From Solirubrobacteraceae bacterium (lineage in GTDB: Bacteria; Actinomycetota; Thermoleophilia; Solirubrobacterales; Solirubrobacteraceae): DNA of 64,000 nucleotides. The stretch is from assembly GCA_017882455.1 (NCBI GenBank), contig JADGPL010000002.1, positions 167,607-231,606 of the forward strand, in the 5' to 3' direction. The position numbers were made by a program, and so were the translations under genes. Positions 36,016-43,487 of this stretch are shown here, piece after piece (within the stretch, counting starts at the first letter, position 1; each line of letters starts with the position of its first letter). The notes beneath the pieces are model-generated. The model was not told the DNA's origin. It searched no databases and saw only the letters and a list, made by a program, of their open reading frames with translations.

Positions 36016-37262
36016 TGCGGTGCCTCCACGGCCGCGAGTCCGGTTGCCACGGCCAGGCGATGCGGGGAGACCGCGTCTGCGATCCGTCCGTCGATGACGC
36101 CGACCTCGGCGCTCCTGACCTCCACGCCGAGCGATGCAGCGAGCGCCTCGGCGAAGCCCGGGATGTCCTCGGCCGAGCCGCTGAGAACCACATGAGACAC
36201 CTCGCCTCCGCCGTCCTGGGAGCGGTGGAAGTCGAGCGAGTTGCGAACCTCGCCGGAGATGTCGCGGATGCCGTTCTCGATCACGCTGACGACGTCGGCG
36301 TCGGATGCCGGAGCGGAGACGCTCGCAGCGCCCAGCGCCGACATCTCCTCATAGTTCATGGAGCTCTCGTCCTCGTGCTCCTCGGGACTGACATCGAGAT
36401 CGCCGTCGCCCGCCGGGTCCTCGACCACGGTCTCGGCCATCTCGGGCCCGGGCTCGCTCGAGACGCTCGGGGCGGGCGCGGGCGCCGTGAGGTCCACGGC
36501 CGCCAGCAGCGCGCGGGCGTCGGCGAGCGCGATCGAGCGGCGCTCGGCCAGCTCGATGGCCATTCCCTCGAGACCGCTGCCGACCACGCGCGTGAAACGA
36601 CAGATCTTCCCCTCGGCGATTGCCAGGTTGGTCAGGCCGTCGACGTTCAAGTAGAGCACGCGTCCCACCTGCTCGGCGTCGTGCTGGTAGAGCGAGCGGA
36701 TCAGCGCGAAGGCCGAGAGATCGACGCCCTCGGCCGTCAGGCCGGCGTGGCGCACTGCGCCGAGCAGCCGTTCGACCATGTCGCGCTGTGCCGCCACGAG
36801 CACCACGCGCTGACGCGGGCCCGCGGGCGTGTCGACGATGCCGAGCGGATGAAAGTCGAGGACGGCGTTGCTCAGCGGCATCGGGACCTGCTCCTGGGCC
36901 TGGAAGCTGACCGCGGCCGCGAGTTCCTTGTGGTCGGTCACCGGCGGAAGCTCGAGCGTACGCAGCACCGTGCGCTGGTTGGCCACGCCGATGCGGACGC
37001 GCTTGCTCATGCCACTGGCCGAGAAGAGCTGGCGCAGGACGTCGCCGAGCGCGTCGCCGTCCATCACTTCGCCGTCGCGCATGGTGTCGGCCGGGAGCGG
37101 GAGCGCGGCCGCCTGCTCGGCGACGATCGACCCGTTCACGCGAGCCTTCACGGCCGCGACGAAGCCCGGCTGGATGTCCAGGCCGACGACGTCGGCGCCA
37201 CCGCGACGGTGGCCGAGGCTGAGCTTCATGTTCAGTGAGGGGATTCGCGAGGGGATTTGCAT
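36012..37262 (-). CDS. pilM: Type IV pilus assembly ATPase-fold protein PilM
   Basis: 416 residues from the ATG at 37262 (a second ATG at 37229 gives MKLSLGHRR and is also possible). Actin-like fold: VVGLDIQPGFVAAVKARVNG at the first nucleotide-binding loop, LPPVTDHKELAAAVSFQAQE with QVPMPL (the PilM signature), AQRDMVERLLGAVRHAGLTA, LYLNVDGLTNLAIAEGKICR, and VVLSGSAEDIPGFAEALAAS at the adenosine motif. An acidic insert (about residues 255-310) is rich in Glu/Asp. PilM is the cytoplasmic ring that binds the PilN tail. First gene of the pilM-N-O cluster. Confidence 0.93.
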   Translation of the reverse strand: MQIPSRIPSLNMKLSLGHRRGGADVVGLDIQPGFVAAVKARVNGSIVAEQAAALPLPADTMRDGEVMDGDALGDVLRQLFSASGMSKRVRIGVANQRTVLRTLELPPVTDHKELAAAVSFQAQEQVPMPLSNAVLDFHPLGIVDTPAGPRQRVVLVAAQRDMVERLLGAVRHAGLTAEGVDLSAFALIRSLYQHDAEQVGRVLYLNVDGLTNLAIAEGKICRFTRVVGSGLEGMAIELAERRSIALADARALLAAVDLTAPAPAPSVSSEPGPEMAETVVEDPAGDGDLDVSPEEHEDESSMNYEEMSALGAASVSAPASDADVVSVIENGIRDISGEVRNSLDFHRSQDGGGEVSHVVLSGSAEDIPGFAEALAASLGVEVRSAEVGVIDGRIADAVSPHRLAVATGLAAVEAPQ

Positions 37263-37331
37263 GGTCAGAGAAGGCTTGCTGATGGGGGCCGTTGCCCGCA
37301 GGTGGGGTATCGGCGTCAGAGGGCTGACGCT

Positions 37332-38087
37332 TTAGTGAAGAAAGTGATTGACGTAGACATCGACCAGCGGGTGGCCCACGAACACCGCGACCAGCGCACC
37401 GAGGGCGAGGAAGGGACCGAACGGCACGGCCGTCTTGCGCCCTGCCTGCGCGCCCTTACGGGCGATCACCAGCGCGCCGAGGAGCACCCCGGTTACGAGC
37501 GCGATGAGCAGCGCCGGCGCTACCGAAGCCCCGAGGAAGAGACCCATCACACCCGCGAGCTTGACGTCGCCCATCCCCATGCCACCGGGGTAGGCGAGGG
37601 CGGCGAGCAGCAGGAATCCGCCGGCTGCCGCGCCCGCGATCAGGCGTTCAGGCTCGCCTGCGGGATCGAGCGCAAGGCCGAGCGCGAGCGCAGCCGCGGC
37701 GCCGAGCAGGGTGATGCGGTTGGGGATGATGCGGTGCTCGAGGTCGATCAGCGCGCTCGGCACCACGATCAGGATCAGGGCGATGCTGAGGGCGATCCCG
37801 GCCGCGGTGTCGTGCACGAGCACCGCCCCGACGCAGAGCGCCGCGGTGAGCGCCTCCACCAGCGGGTAACGCGGGGAGATCGGCTGCGAGCAGCTGCGGC
37901 AGTGGCCTCTCAGCAGCAGCCAGGAGAGGATCGGGATGTTGTCGTAGGGCTTGACCGGCACGCCGCAGCCGGGGCAATGCGAGGCGGGCGTGATCAGCGA
38001 CTCGTGGCGGGGCAGCCGATATGTGACCACGTTCAGGAAGGAGCCGACGATCGCACCCAGCACACCGGCGAATGTGACGGCCTCCAT
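37332..38087 (-). CDS. pilD: Prepilin peptidase/N-methyltransferase
   Basis: 251 residues from the ATG at 38087. Multi-span membrane aspartic protease that cleaves the leader of prepilins and methylates the new N-terminus. The N-terminal zinc domain has two CxxC pairs (HCPGCGVPV and HCRSCSQPI), with PYDNIPILSWLLLRGHCRSC between them. The two catalytic aspartates are in SALIDLEHRIIPN and GMGDVKL (GGMGMGDVKLAGVMGLFLG). Full length for the family. It follows the three pilin genes on the same strand and precedes pilM by 69 bp, so substrate and enzyme are encoded together. Confidence 0.95.
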   Translation of the reverse strand: MEAVTFAGVLGAIVGSFLNVVTYRLPRHESLITPASHCPGCGVPVKPYDNIPILSWLLLRGHCRSCSQPISPRYPLVEALTAALCVGAVLVHDTAAGIALSIALILIVVPSALIDLEHRIIPNRITLLGAAAALALGLALDPAGEPERLIAGAAAGGFLLLAALAYPGGMGMGDVKLAGVMGLFLGASVAPALLIALVTGVLLGALVIARKGAQAGRKTAVPFGPFLALGALVAVFVGHPLVDVYVNHFLH

Positions 38088-38167
38088 ACCCTGCTGATCG
38101 ACAGTTGATGGGCGTGACTTGAGCGCGAGAGGGCGAGCCGGTTCGCAGCGGCGCCGGACCGCGGGCC

Positions 38168-38623
38168 TCACCAGGTGCCGTTGGGACATCCGCCCTTGCC
38201 GGCCGCCAGCGCTTTGCACGTGCGCGTCACTTCGCCGCTTTCCTTCTTGGTAACCGTGAACGTGTCACCGCCGACGGCGGTGGCCGTGATCACGTAGCCC
38301 TTCCCGCCTTCTTCGGCTTTGGCGACGCTCAGATACGCGTTGCTGGCGGCAGCGCTCGTCTGGATCACCGGCTCGACTTCGTGGATGGTGGCAAGTTCCA
38401 TCCCGCCGTAGCTGTTGCCGTGATCGGTCGAATAGGTCTCCGCGGCCTGCGCTCCAGCGCGCGCCAGTTCCTTGGCCGAGGCGTCGGTCGCCTTGCTCTT
38501 CTGGCTGAGGAACGACGGGATCGCGATCGCGGCGAGGATGCCGATGATCAGGATGACGACCAGGAGCTCGATGAGGGTGAAGCCCCTCGCATCGCGCAAG
38601 CGGCGCTGAGCACTCTTGCCCAT
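38168..38623 (-). CDS. Type IV pilin, copy 1
   Basis: 151 residues. Short basic leader ending GFTLIELLVVILIIGILAA, the class III/type IVa processing site (G|FTLIE with Glu5) and hydrophobic N-terminal helix shared by major pilins. The mature globular part (about 90 residues) ends with two cysteines, TCKALAAGKGGCPNGTW, which would form a D-region-like disulfide loop. The N-terminal coding part is identical in DNA to pilin copy 2 over 97 bp. Its globular domain differs most from copies 2 and 3, including ETYSTDHGNSYGG. The role is pilus subunit; which copy is the major pilin is unknown. Confidence 0.93.
   Translation of the reverse strand: MGKSAQRRLRDARGFTLIELLVVILIIGILAAIAIPSFLSQKSKATDASAKELARAGAQAAETYSTDHGNSYGGMELATIHEVEPVIQTSAAASNAYLSVAKAEEGGKGYVITATAVGGDTFTVTKKESGEVTRTCKALAAGKGGCPNGTW
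38490..38586. repeat. 97-bp exact repeat, copy in pilin 1
   Basis: Encodes the conserved pilin helix (GFTLIELL to SQKSK). Identical base for base with 39006-39102 in pilin 2, including synonymous positions; the corresponding part of pilin 3 (about 39622-39716) differs at several third positions. Such identity inside otherwise divergent genes is what recent duplication or gene conversion would leave. Confidence 0.85.
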
Positions 38624-38695
38624 GGTCGCTTATCGACCGGGCCTGGTCGAGCGATAGAGCTGCACGGCCTCTTGCGGACACATGTACCGAGTGGC

Positions 38696-39139
38696 CTACC
38701 AGGTGCCGCTGGGGCAGCCTTTGCTGCCGCTCGCCTGCACGCAGGAGCGTTTGATCGTGCCGCTCGATTCACGTTTGACCGTGAACGTGTCGCCACTGTT
38801 CGAGGTCGCCACGACTTCGTAGCTGCTCGCTGTTCCCGTGGCGGCGCTGATGTAGGCGCCACTGCCCGCGGCCGTCTGGATCGACGGCTCGTAGGCCTTC
38901 AGTTCCGGCGGGGTCACCTTTCCGTATTCACCGCCGTTGTCGGTGGCGATCGTCTCCGCCGTGGTCTGGGCGGTGCGAGCGAGCTCCTTCGCCGACGCGT
39001 CGGTGGCCTTGCTCTTCTGGCTGAGGAACGACGGGATCGCGATCGCGGCGAGGATGCCGATGATCAGGATGACGACCAGGAGCTCGATGAGGGTGAAGCC
39101 CCGCTCATCGCCCCGAACGCGCTGAAGACCTTTGAGCAT
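38696..39139 (-). CDS. Type IV pilin, copy 2
   Basis: 147 residues with the G|FTLIE processing site at about residues 14-15, the same hydrophobic helix, and a globular domain including ETIATDNGGEYGKVTPPELK and YEPSIQTAAGSGAYISA. The C-terminus SSGTIKRSCVQASGSKGCPS followed by GTW has the two disulfide cysteines and is almost identical to copy 3. It follows copy 3 after a 170-bp gap that holds a hairpin, so it may have its own promoter or receive reduced read-through. Exact DNA identity to copy 1 over 97 bp in the helix coding part. Confidence 0.93.
   Translation of the reverse strand: MLKGLQRVRGDERGFTLIELLVVILIIGILAAIAIPSFLSQKSKATDASAKELARTAQTTAETIATDNGGEYGKVTPPELKAYEPSIQTAAGSGAYISAATGTASSYEVVATSNSGDTFTVKRESSGTIKRSCVQASGSKGCPSGTW
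39006..39102. repeat. 97-bp exact repeat, copy in pilin 2
   Basis: Second copy of the repeat at 38490-38586, offset by 516 bp, same orientation. It covers the DNA for the pilin N-terminal helix. The pair is long enough to support homologous recombination that would delete or exchange the intervening pilin segment. Confidence 0.85.
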
Positions 39140-39256
39140 GTGTGCCTATCGGCAGAGCAGGCGTGTTACTAAAGGGCTGCAATGTATTCTTGCGGCTAAG
39201 TACGAACGCGTGACACAGGCGCGGCCTGCCTCACCGCTTCAGGCTGCTTAACGACG

Positions 39257-39287
39257 GAGGGGACCGCCCTAGCCGGGCGATCCCCTC
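39257..39287 (-). terminator. Hairpin after pilin copy 3
   Basis: On the minus-strand transcript: GAGGGGAUCGCCC stem, GGCUA loop, GGGCGGUCCCCUC stem, 13 pairs with one G-U. It begins 23 bases after the pilin 3 stop codon and lies ahead of pilin 2. No U tract follows, so it may act as a partial terminator or RNA 3' stabiliser, making pilin 3 the most abundant transcript of the cluster; that consequence is inferred. Confidence 0.65.
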
Positions 39288-39309
39288 TCGCTACGTCTGG
39301 TTTGCGGTA

Positions 39310-39756
39310 CTACCAGGTGCCGCTGGGGCAGCCTTTGCTTCCGCTCGCCTGCACGCAGGAGCGTTTGATTTCGCCGCTCGAGTTGCGTTCTATCTTGAAG
39401 GTGTCACCGCTCGTAGAAGTTGCGATGACTTCGTAGGTGTTCGATGCGCCTTTGGCGGTGCTGATGTAGGCGTTGCTGTTACCGGCGGCCGTCTGAATCG
39501 ACGGCTCGTAGGCGTTCAGTTCCGTCTGAGAGACTTTCCCGTATTCGCCGTTGTTGTCGGTGGCGATGGTCTCAGAGGTCGTCTGAGCCGTACGAGCGAG
39601 CTCCTTCGCCGAGGCGTCGGTGGCCTTGCTCTTCTGGCTGAGGAACGACGGAATGGCGATCGCGGCGAGGATGCCGATGATCAGGATAACCACCAGGAGC
39701 TCGATAAGGGTGAAACCACCCTCTTCCTTCGAACGCTGGCGCAGTCGATACAACAT
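39310..39756 (-). CDS. pilA: Type IV pilin, copy 3 (probable major pilin)
   Basis: 148 residues. Leader MLYRLRQRSKEEGG then FTLIELLVVILIIGILAAIA, processing after the glycine. The globular domain includes ETIATDNNGEYGKVSQTELN and YEPSIQTAAGNSNAYISTAK, and the disulfide end SSGEIKRSCVQASGSKGCPS plus GTW. The ribosome binding site ctaggagga lies 5 bases before the ATG and is stronger than those of copies 1 and 2, and a stable hairpin follows the gene; both suggest high expression, so this is the best major-pilin candidate (inference). First gene of the minus-strand pilin-pilD-pilM-N-O run. Confidence 0.93.
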   Translation of the reverse strand: MLYRLRQRSKEEGGFTLIELLVVILIIGILAAIAIPSFLSQKSKATDASAKELARTAQTTSETIATDNNGEYGKVSQTELNAYEPSIQTAAGNSNAYISTAKGASNTYEVIATSTSGDTFKIERNSSGEIKRSCVQASGSKGCPSGTW

Positions 39757-40030
39757 TGAATCCTCCTAGGATCCGATTTCATGGGCGCCAGCCCTCGGTA
39801 ATCGCCTCAAGCGGCGATGCGTCCCCCTATTCGAGAGCCGCCGGCTTTGCTACGCATCTTCTGCGAACGATGCTCTGCCTTGGCACCTCGGTACTGGCTT
39901 TGTCAGGCGGTGCATCGACCCGGCCTCGACCCACCTTTATAGGTGCACGAAACCTTGGACGGATGACTCGAGGCCGACGGGCCGCGATGATCCCCGCGTG
40001 GGCCGCTCCGGGCCCGAGCGCGACCGGGCT

Positions 40031-40312
40031 CTAGGAGGCGGGCTCGGAGACCTGATCGGCGGGCTCGGAGACCTGATCGGCGGGCTCGGATGCCCCGCCC
40101 GCGGCCGCGACCTCGGGCTCAGTCGGCCACCCCGCCTGCGCGTCGATGCCCTGGGCACGCACGCCGCTGCCAGCGCACCACGGGCAGGTGACACGGCTCG
40201 GGGCGCCTCCGAGATTCGAGATCACCTGGCCGCTGCCCCGGCAGGGCATACACTCCCGCGGCCCATGAGACGCGTCGGTGAGATCCTCGCTTTTGTCCGT
40301 GTCGCTCGCCAC
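40031..40312 (-). CDS. Small zinc-ribbon protein with DnaJ-like CxxCxGxG motifs
   Basis: 93 residues, GTG start. Two zinc-binding half-sites, CMPCRGSGQVI and CPWCAGSGVRA, separated by 17 residues, match the CxxCxGxG repeats of the DnaJ cysteine-rich domain; there is no J domain. The C-terminus is made of SEPADQV repeats encoded by a 21-bp tandem repeat. Such short DnaJ-zinc-finger-like proteins are frequent in actinobacteria and have no assigned function. It lies between pilin copy 3 and the divergent GT39 gene, in its own orientation with the pilin cluster. Confidence 0.7.
   Translation of the reverse strand: MASDTDKSEDLTDASHGPRECMPCRGSGQVISNLGGAPSRVTCPWCAGSGVRAQGIDAQAGWPTEPEVAAAGGASEPADQVSEPADQVSEPAS
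40040..40090. repeat. 21-bp in-frame tandem repeat
   Basis: Two exact 21-bp units beginning gggctcggagacctgatcgg (40040-40060 and 40061-40081) plus a 9-bp partial third unit. The unit length is seven codons and encodes SEPADQV on the minus strand, so changes in copy number keep the reading frame of the zinc-ribbon gene. Confidence 0.85.
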
Positions 40313-40338
40313 GAGCCGATGACACTAGCGTTCCTACG

Positions 40339-42264
40339 ATGAGAAAGCCGGGACGAGCAGGCGAGTGGGCACTCGTGGCCGCGATCACAATCGCCGGCGC
40401 GGTGCTGCGCCTCGCGGCTATCGGCAAGGTCTCGCCCGATCCGTTCTACGACGCGGCCGTTCGCAGCATGGGCCTGTCGTGGCACAACTTCTTCTTCGGG
40501 GCCTTCGAGCCGGGCGGGAGCGTCTCGATCGACAAGCCCCCGCTCGATCTGTGGCTGCAGGTGGCCAGCGTGAAGATCCTCGGCTTCAGCTCAACCACGC
40601 TCAAGCTGCCAGAGGTGTTCGCCGGGATCTCCTCGATCCCGCTGCTATTCGCGGCCGTGCGCCGCATCTGGAGCGCGCCAGCCGGGATCGCTGCGGCGCT
40701 CGCACTCGCCGTGTTGCCGGTCGAGGTGATCACCTCGCGCAGCGACACGATGGACGCGGTGATGATGGCGTTGATCGTGCTGGCGCTGCTGCTCATCGTG
40801 CTGGCCATCGACACCGGCCGCCAGGCGTGGCTGCTGGCCGGGGCGGCGGTGCTCGGGCTTGCGTTCAACGTGAAGCTGCTCGAGTCGCTCGTGGCGCTCC
40901 CGGGAATCGCCGTGCTCACCTACCTGGGCCTGGGAGGCACGCACCCGCGACGTCTGGCAAAGATGGCCCTTGCGGGCCTCGTGTACGTGGTGGTGGCGCT
41001 GTCATGGCTCACCGCCACGCTGATCGCACCCGCCCACGACCGGCCCTACGCGATCGGGTCGACCAACGGCAGCGCCTGGAATGCGGCGTTCGTGTTCAAC
41101 GGGAGCGACCGCATCGGGGGTAAATCACCCGAACCCTCATCCACCGAATACGAACCCGGCCATCACTATCCGGTGGCGACCCAGTCCGAGCGAGACCACA
41201 TACCGATCGTGCCGCCGTCGCCCACGCGCCTGCTCTCGCGGATCGGCCCGCTCTCGGGCGAGCGCCTGGGACTCGAGGTCCTCGTGGCGCTCCTGCTCGG
41301 AGTGCCCGCGCTGCTGTGGGGCCTGCGGCGCGAGAACGAGCCCGATCCGGCGCGGCCTCGCGCGGGGCCGAGCGGAGGCGCAGACCCCGACGACGCGCCC
41401 GGCGAGGCCGACGGCGAGGCTGCGCTCGAGCGTCGGATCAGGATGCGCCGCGGCGCGGCCGCGGGACTGGGCCTGTGGATGCTGACGGGCATCGTGCTCT
41501 TCAGCCACATGGCGCGACTGCATCCGCGCTACGTGGAGGGCTTCACCCCGGCGGTGGCCGCGATGCTCGGCATCGGTGTGGCGTGGGCCGCCTCGCCACG
41601 CGGCCGCGTCCGCTTCGCGGTGCTCGCGGGCACGCTCGTGGTGTGCGTCTACTACGCCGAGCGGCTGCTCTACGGGCGCCCGGCGGCGTGGTCGATCGCG
41701 CTGGCCAGCGCGATCGCGGCGATCGTCCTGTCCGCGGCGACGCGCCTGCCTCGGGCTCCCTCGATCCTGCGCTCGGGCCCCGCCACCTTCGCCGTGGGCG
41801 CGCTGACGCTCGTGGCGGTCCTGGCGATCCCGCTCAAAGCCGACGTGACCGCGATCAACGACCACGTCACCGATGCCGGCTACGTGGGCGCGCTTCCGAG
41901 CGAAGAGCAGAGCCTCGTCAGCGCCTACCTGCGCGCCCACCAGCACGGCGCCCGCTATGAGGTGGCGGCCGAGTCGGCCACGCAGATCGGCTCGCTGATC
42001 GTGCAGGACGCCCGGCCCGTGCTCGTCCTGACAACCTACGGCGCACGCGTGTTCACCGGAGTGGCCAAGCTGCAGCGGCTGATCGCCGAAGGCCAGGTGC
42101 GCTACGCGTTCCTGAACAGCTTCTGCACTCACCACGCCGCCTCGCTGAACCCCGCCTGCTCGGCTCCGGCCAAGTGGGTGCGCGCGCACGGCAGCGACGT
42201 CTCGGCGCAGGCCGGCCTGCCCCACCACAAGATCCTCTATCTCCTGCCAGGGGCCACGCCGTGA
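40339..42264 (+). CDS. GT39/ArnT-like polyprenol-phosphate glycosyltransferase, copy 2
   Basis: 641 residues with about eleven membrane spans. The first extracytoplasmic loop reads SMGLSWHNFFFGAFEPGGSV then SIDKPPLDLWLQ, and the next motif is VITSRSDTMDAVMMALIVLA, close to those of the paralogue at 22419. A polar, charged cytoplasmic insertion (about residues 335-370) is rich in Pro/Glu/Asp. The C-terminal domain contains LVLTTYGARVFTGVAKLQRL. Family members move sugars from polyprenyl phosphate onto proteins or lipids outside the membrane. It lies next to the pilin genes and its stop overlaps the rnd start, making pilin glycosylation an attractive but untested idea. Confidence 0.87.
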   Translation: MRKPGRAGEWALVAAITIAGAVLRLAAIGKVSPDPFYDAAVRSMGLSWHNFFFGAFEPGGSVSIDKPPLDLWLQVASVKILGFSSTTLKLPEVFAGISSIPLLFAAVRRIWSAPAGIAAALALAVLPVEVITSRSDTMDAVMMALIVLALLLIVLAIDTGRQAWLLAGAAVLGLAFNVKLLESLVALPGIAVLTYLGLGGTHPRRLAKMALAGLVYVVVALSWLTATLIAPAHDRPYAIGSTNGSAWNAAFVFNGSDRIGGKSPEPSSTEYEPGHHYPVATQSERDHIPIVPPSPTRLLSRIGPLSGERLGLEVLVALLLGVPALLWGLRRENEPDPARPRAGPSGGADPDDAPGEADGEAALERRIRMRRGAAAGLGLWMLTGIVLFSHMARLHPRYVEGFTPAVAAMLGIGVAWAASPRGRVRFAVLAGTLVVCVYYAERLLYGRPAAWSIALASAIAAIVLSAATRLPRAPSILRSGPATFAVGALTLVAVLAIPLKADVTAINDHVTDAGYVGALPSEEQSLVSAYLRAHQHGARYEVAAESATQIGSLIVQDARPVLVLTTYGARVFTGVAKLQRLIAEGQVRYAFLNSFCTHHAASLNPACSAPAKWVRAHGSDVSAQAGLPHHKILYLLPGATP

Positions 42265-43463
42265 ACGCCGGCATCGACGCGACGGGACTGCGAGCGCTGG
42301 CCGACGGCGCCCGCGCGGCCGGGAGGCTCGCGCTCGACACCGAGTTCATGGGCGAGGGGCGCTACCGCACGCTTCTGTGCCTTGTGCAGCTCGCCATCCC
42401 CGACGGACCGCAGGTCGCCGAACGGATCGCGATCGTGGATCCGCTCGAGAATGACCTCGACGGCTCCGCCCTGGCCGAGGTGCTCGCCGACCCGGCAATC
42501 GAGATCGTCGTGCACGCCGGGCGCCAGGACATCGCGCTGATGCGCCGCCGCCTGCAATGTGAGATCACAAACGTCTTCGACACCCAGGTGGCGGCCGGCT
42601 TCGCGGGCCTCGGCGCCCAGTCCTCCTATGACTCGCTGCTCACCGAGATCCTCGGCTTGAAGGTGGCCAAGACCGCGAGCTTCACCCGCTGGGACGCACG
42701 CCCGCTCTCGCCCGAGCAGCTCGCCTATGCCCGCGAGGACGTCGTGCACCTGCTCGAGCTGGCAAGCGAGCTCGAGCGCCGCCTGCAGAGCCTCGGGCGT
42801 CTGGAGTGGGCGCGCGAGGAGTGCCAGCCACTCGCTCTCTCGAGCGATGAGCGCGACCCGGCCGCGATCTTCGCCCGACTGCCGAGGGCTCACGGCCTGA
42901 ACGCCTCGGCGCGCGCGATCGCGCGCGAGCTAGTGGAGTGGCGCGAGCAGACCGCCGAGCGCCAGAATCGACCCGTCCAGGGTGTCCTCGGCGACGCGAC
43001 GCTCGTGGAGATCGCCCGGCGCAAGCCCTCCTCGCGCGGCGACCTCGAGCGCATCCGTGGGCTCGGCGCAAACGCCCAGGGCAGGCGCGCCGAGGATCTG
43101 CTGCAGGCGATCTCGCGGGGCGCCCGCCGCCCAGCCGATCCGGCGCCCCAGACGCCGCGCCCGCCCGCGCCGAGGCCCGACGATGCGCCGCTCGTGGCGC
43201 TCGCGGAGTCGCTGCTGCGCGCCAGGGCGCGCGAGGCGGGTCTCGCCTACGAGCTGCTGGCCGCACGCGCCGACCTGCAGGCGATCGTGGCCACCGCGCG
43301 CACCGGAGACGAGGAGGCCGACGTACGCACGCTGCGCGGCTGGCGGCGCGAGCTGGTGGGCGCGGAGCTGCTCGAACTGCTCGAGGGACACGTCTCGCTG
43401 GCCGTCAGCGGATCCGGACAGAGCCGCAGGGTGCACGTCGCGCCCCGCTCTCGAGTGCCCTGA
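42261..43463 (+). CDS. rnd: Ribonuclease D with HRDC domain
   Basis: 400 residues from the GTG at 42261, overlapping the GT39 stop (GTGA). 3'-5' exoribonuclease of the DEDDy class for tRNA 3' maturation. Motif I is LALDTEFM with D and E, motif II is VVHAGRQDIALM (Asp), and motif III is YAREDVVHLLEL with Tyr and Asp. An HRDC domain follows at about residues 215-290 (LVEWREQTAERQNRPVQGVL and LERIRGLG), and a second helical region covers the end, as in actinobacterial RNase D. The gene converges with pilC. Confidence 0.92.
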   Translation: MNAGIDATGLRALADGARAAGRLALDTEFMGEGRYRTLLCLVQLAIPDGPQVAERIAIVDPLENDLDGSALAEVLADPAIEIVVHAGRQDIALMRRRLQCEITNVFDTQVAAGFAGLGAQSSYDSLLTEILGLKVAKTASFTRWDARPLSPEQLAYAREDVVHLLELASELERRLQSLGRLEWAREECQPLALSSDERDPAAIFARLPRAHGLNASARAIARELVEWREQTAERQNRPVQGVLGDATLVEIARRKPSSRGDLERIRGLGANAQGRRAEDLLQAISRGARRPADPAPQTPRPPAPRPDDAPLVALAESLLRARAREAGLAYELLAARADLQAIVATARTGDEEADVRTLRGWRRELVGAELLELLEGHVSLAVSGSGQSRRVHVAPRSRVP

Positions 43464-43487
43464 GGGGCCGGCCGTGGCCCTCTGGGG

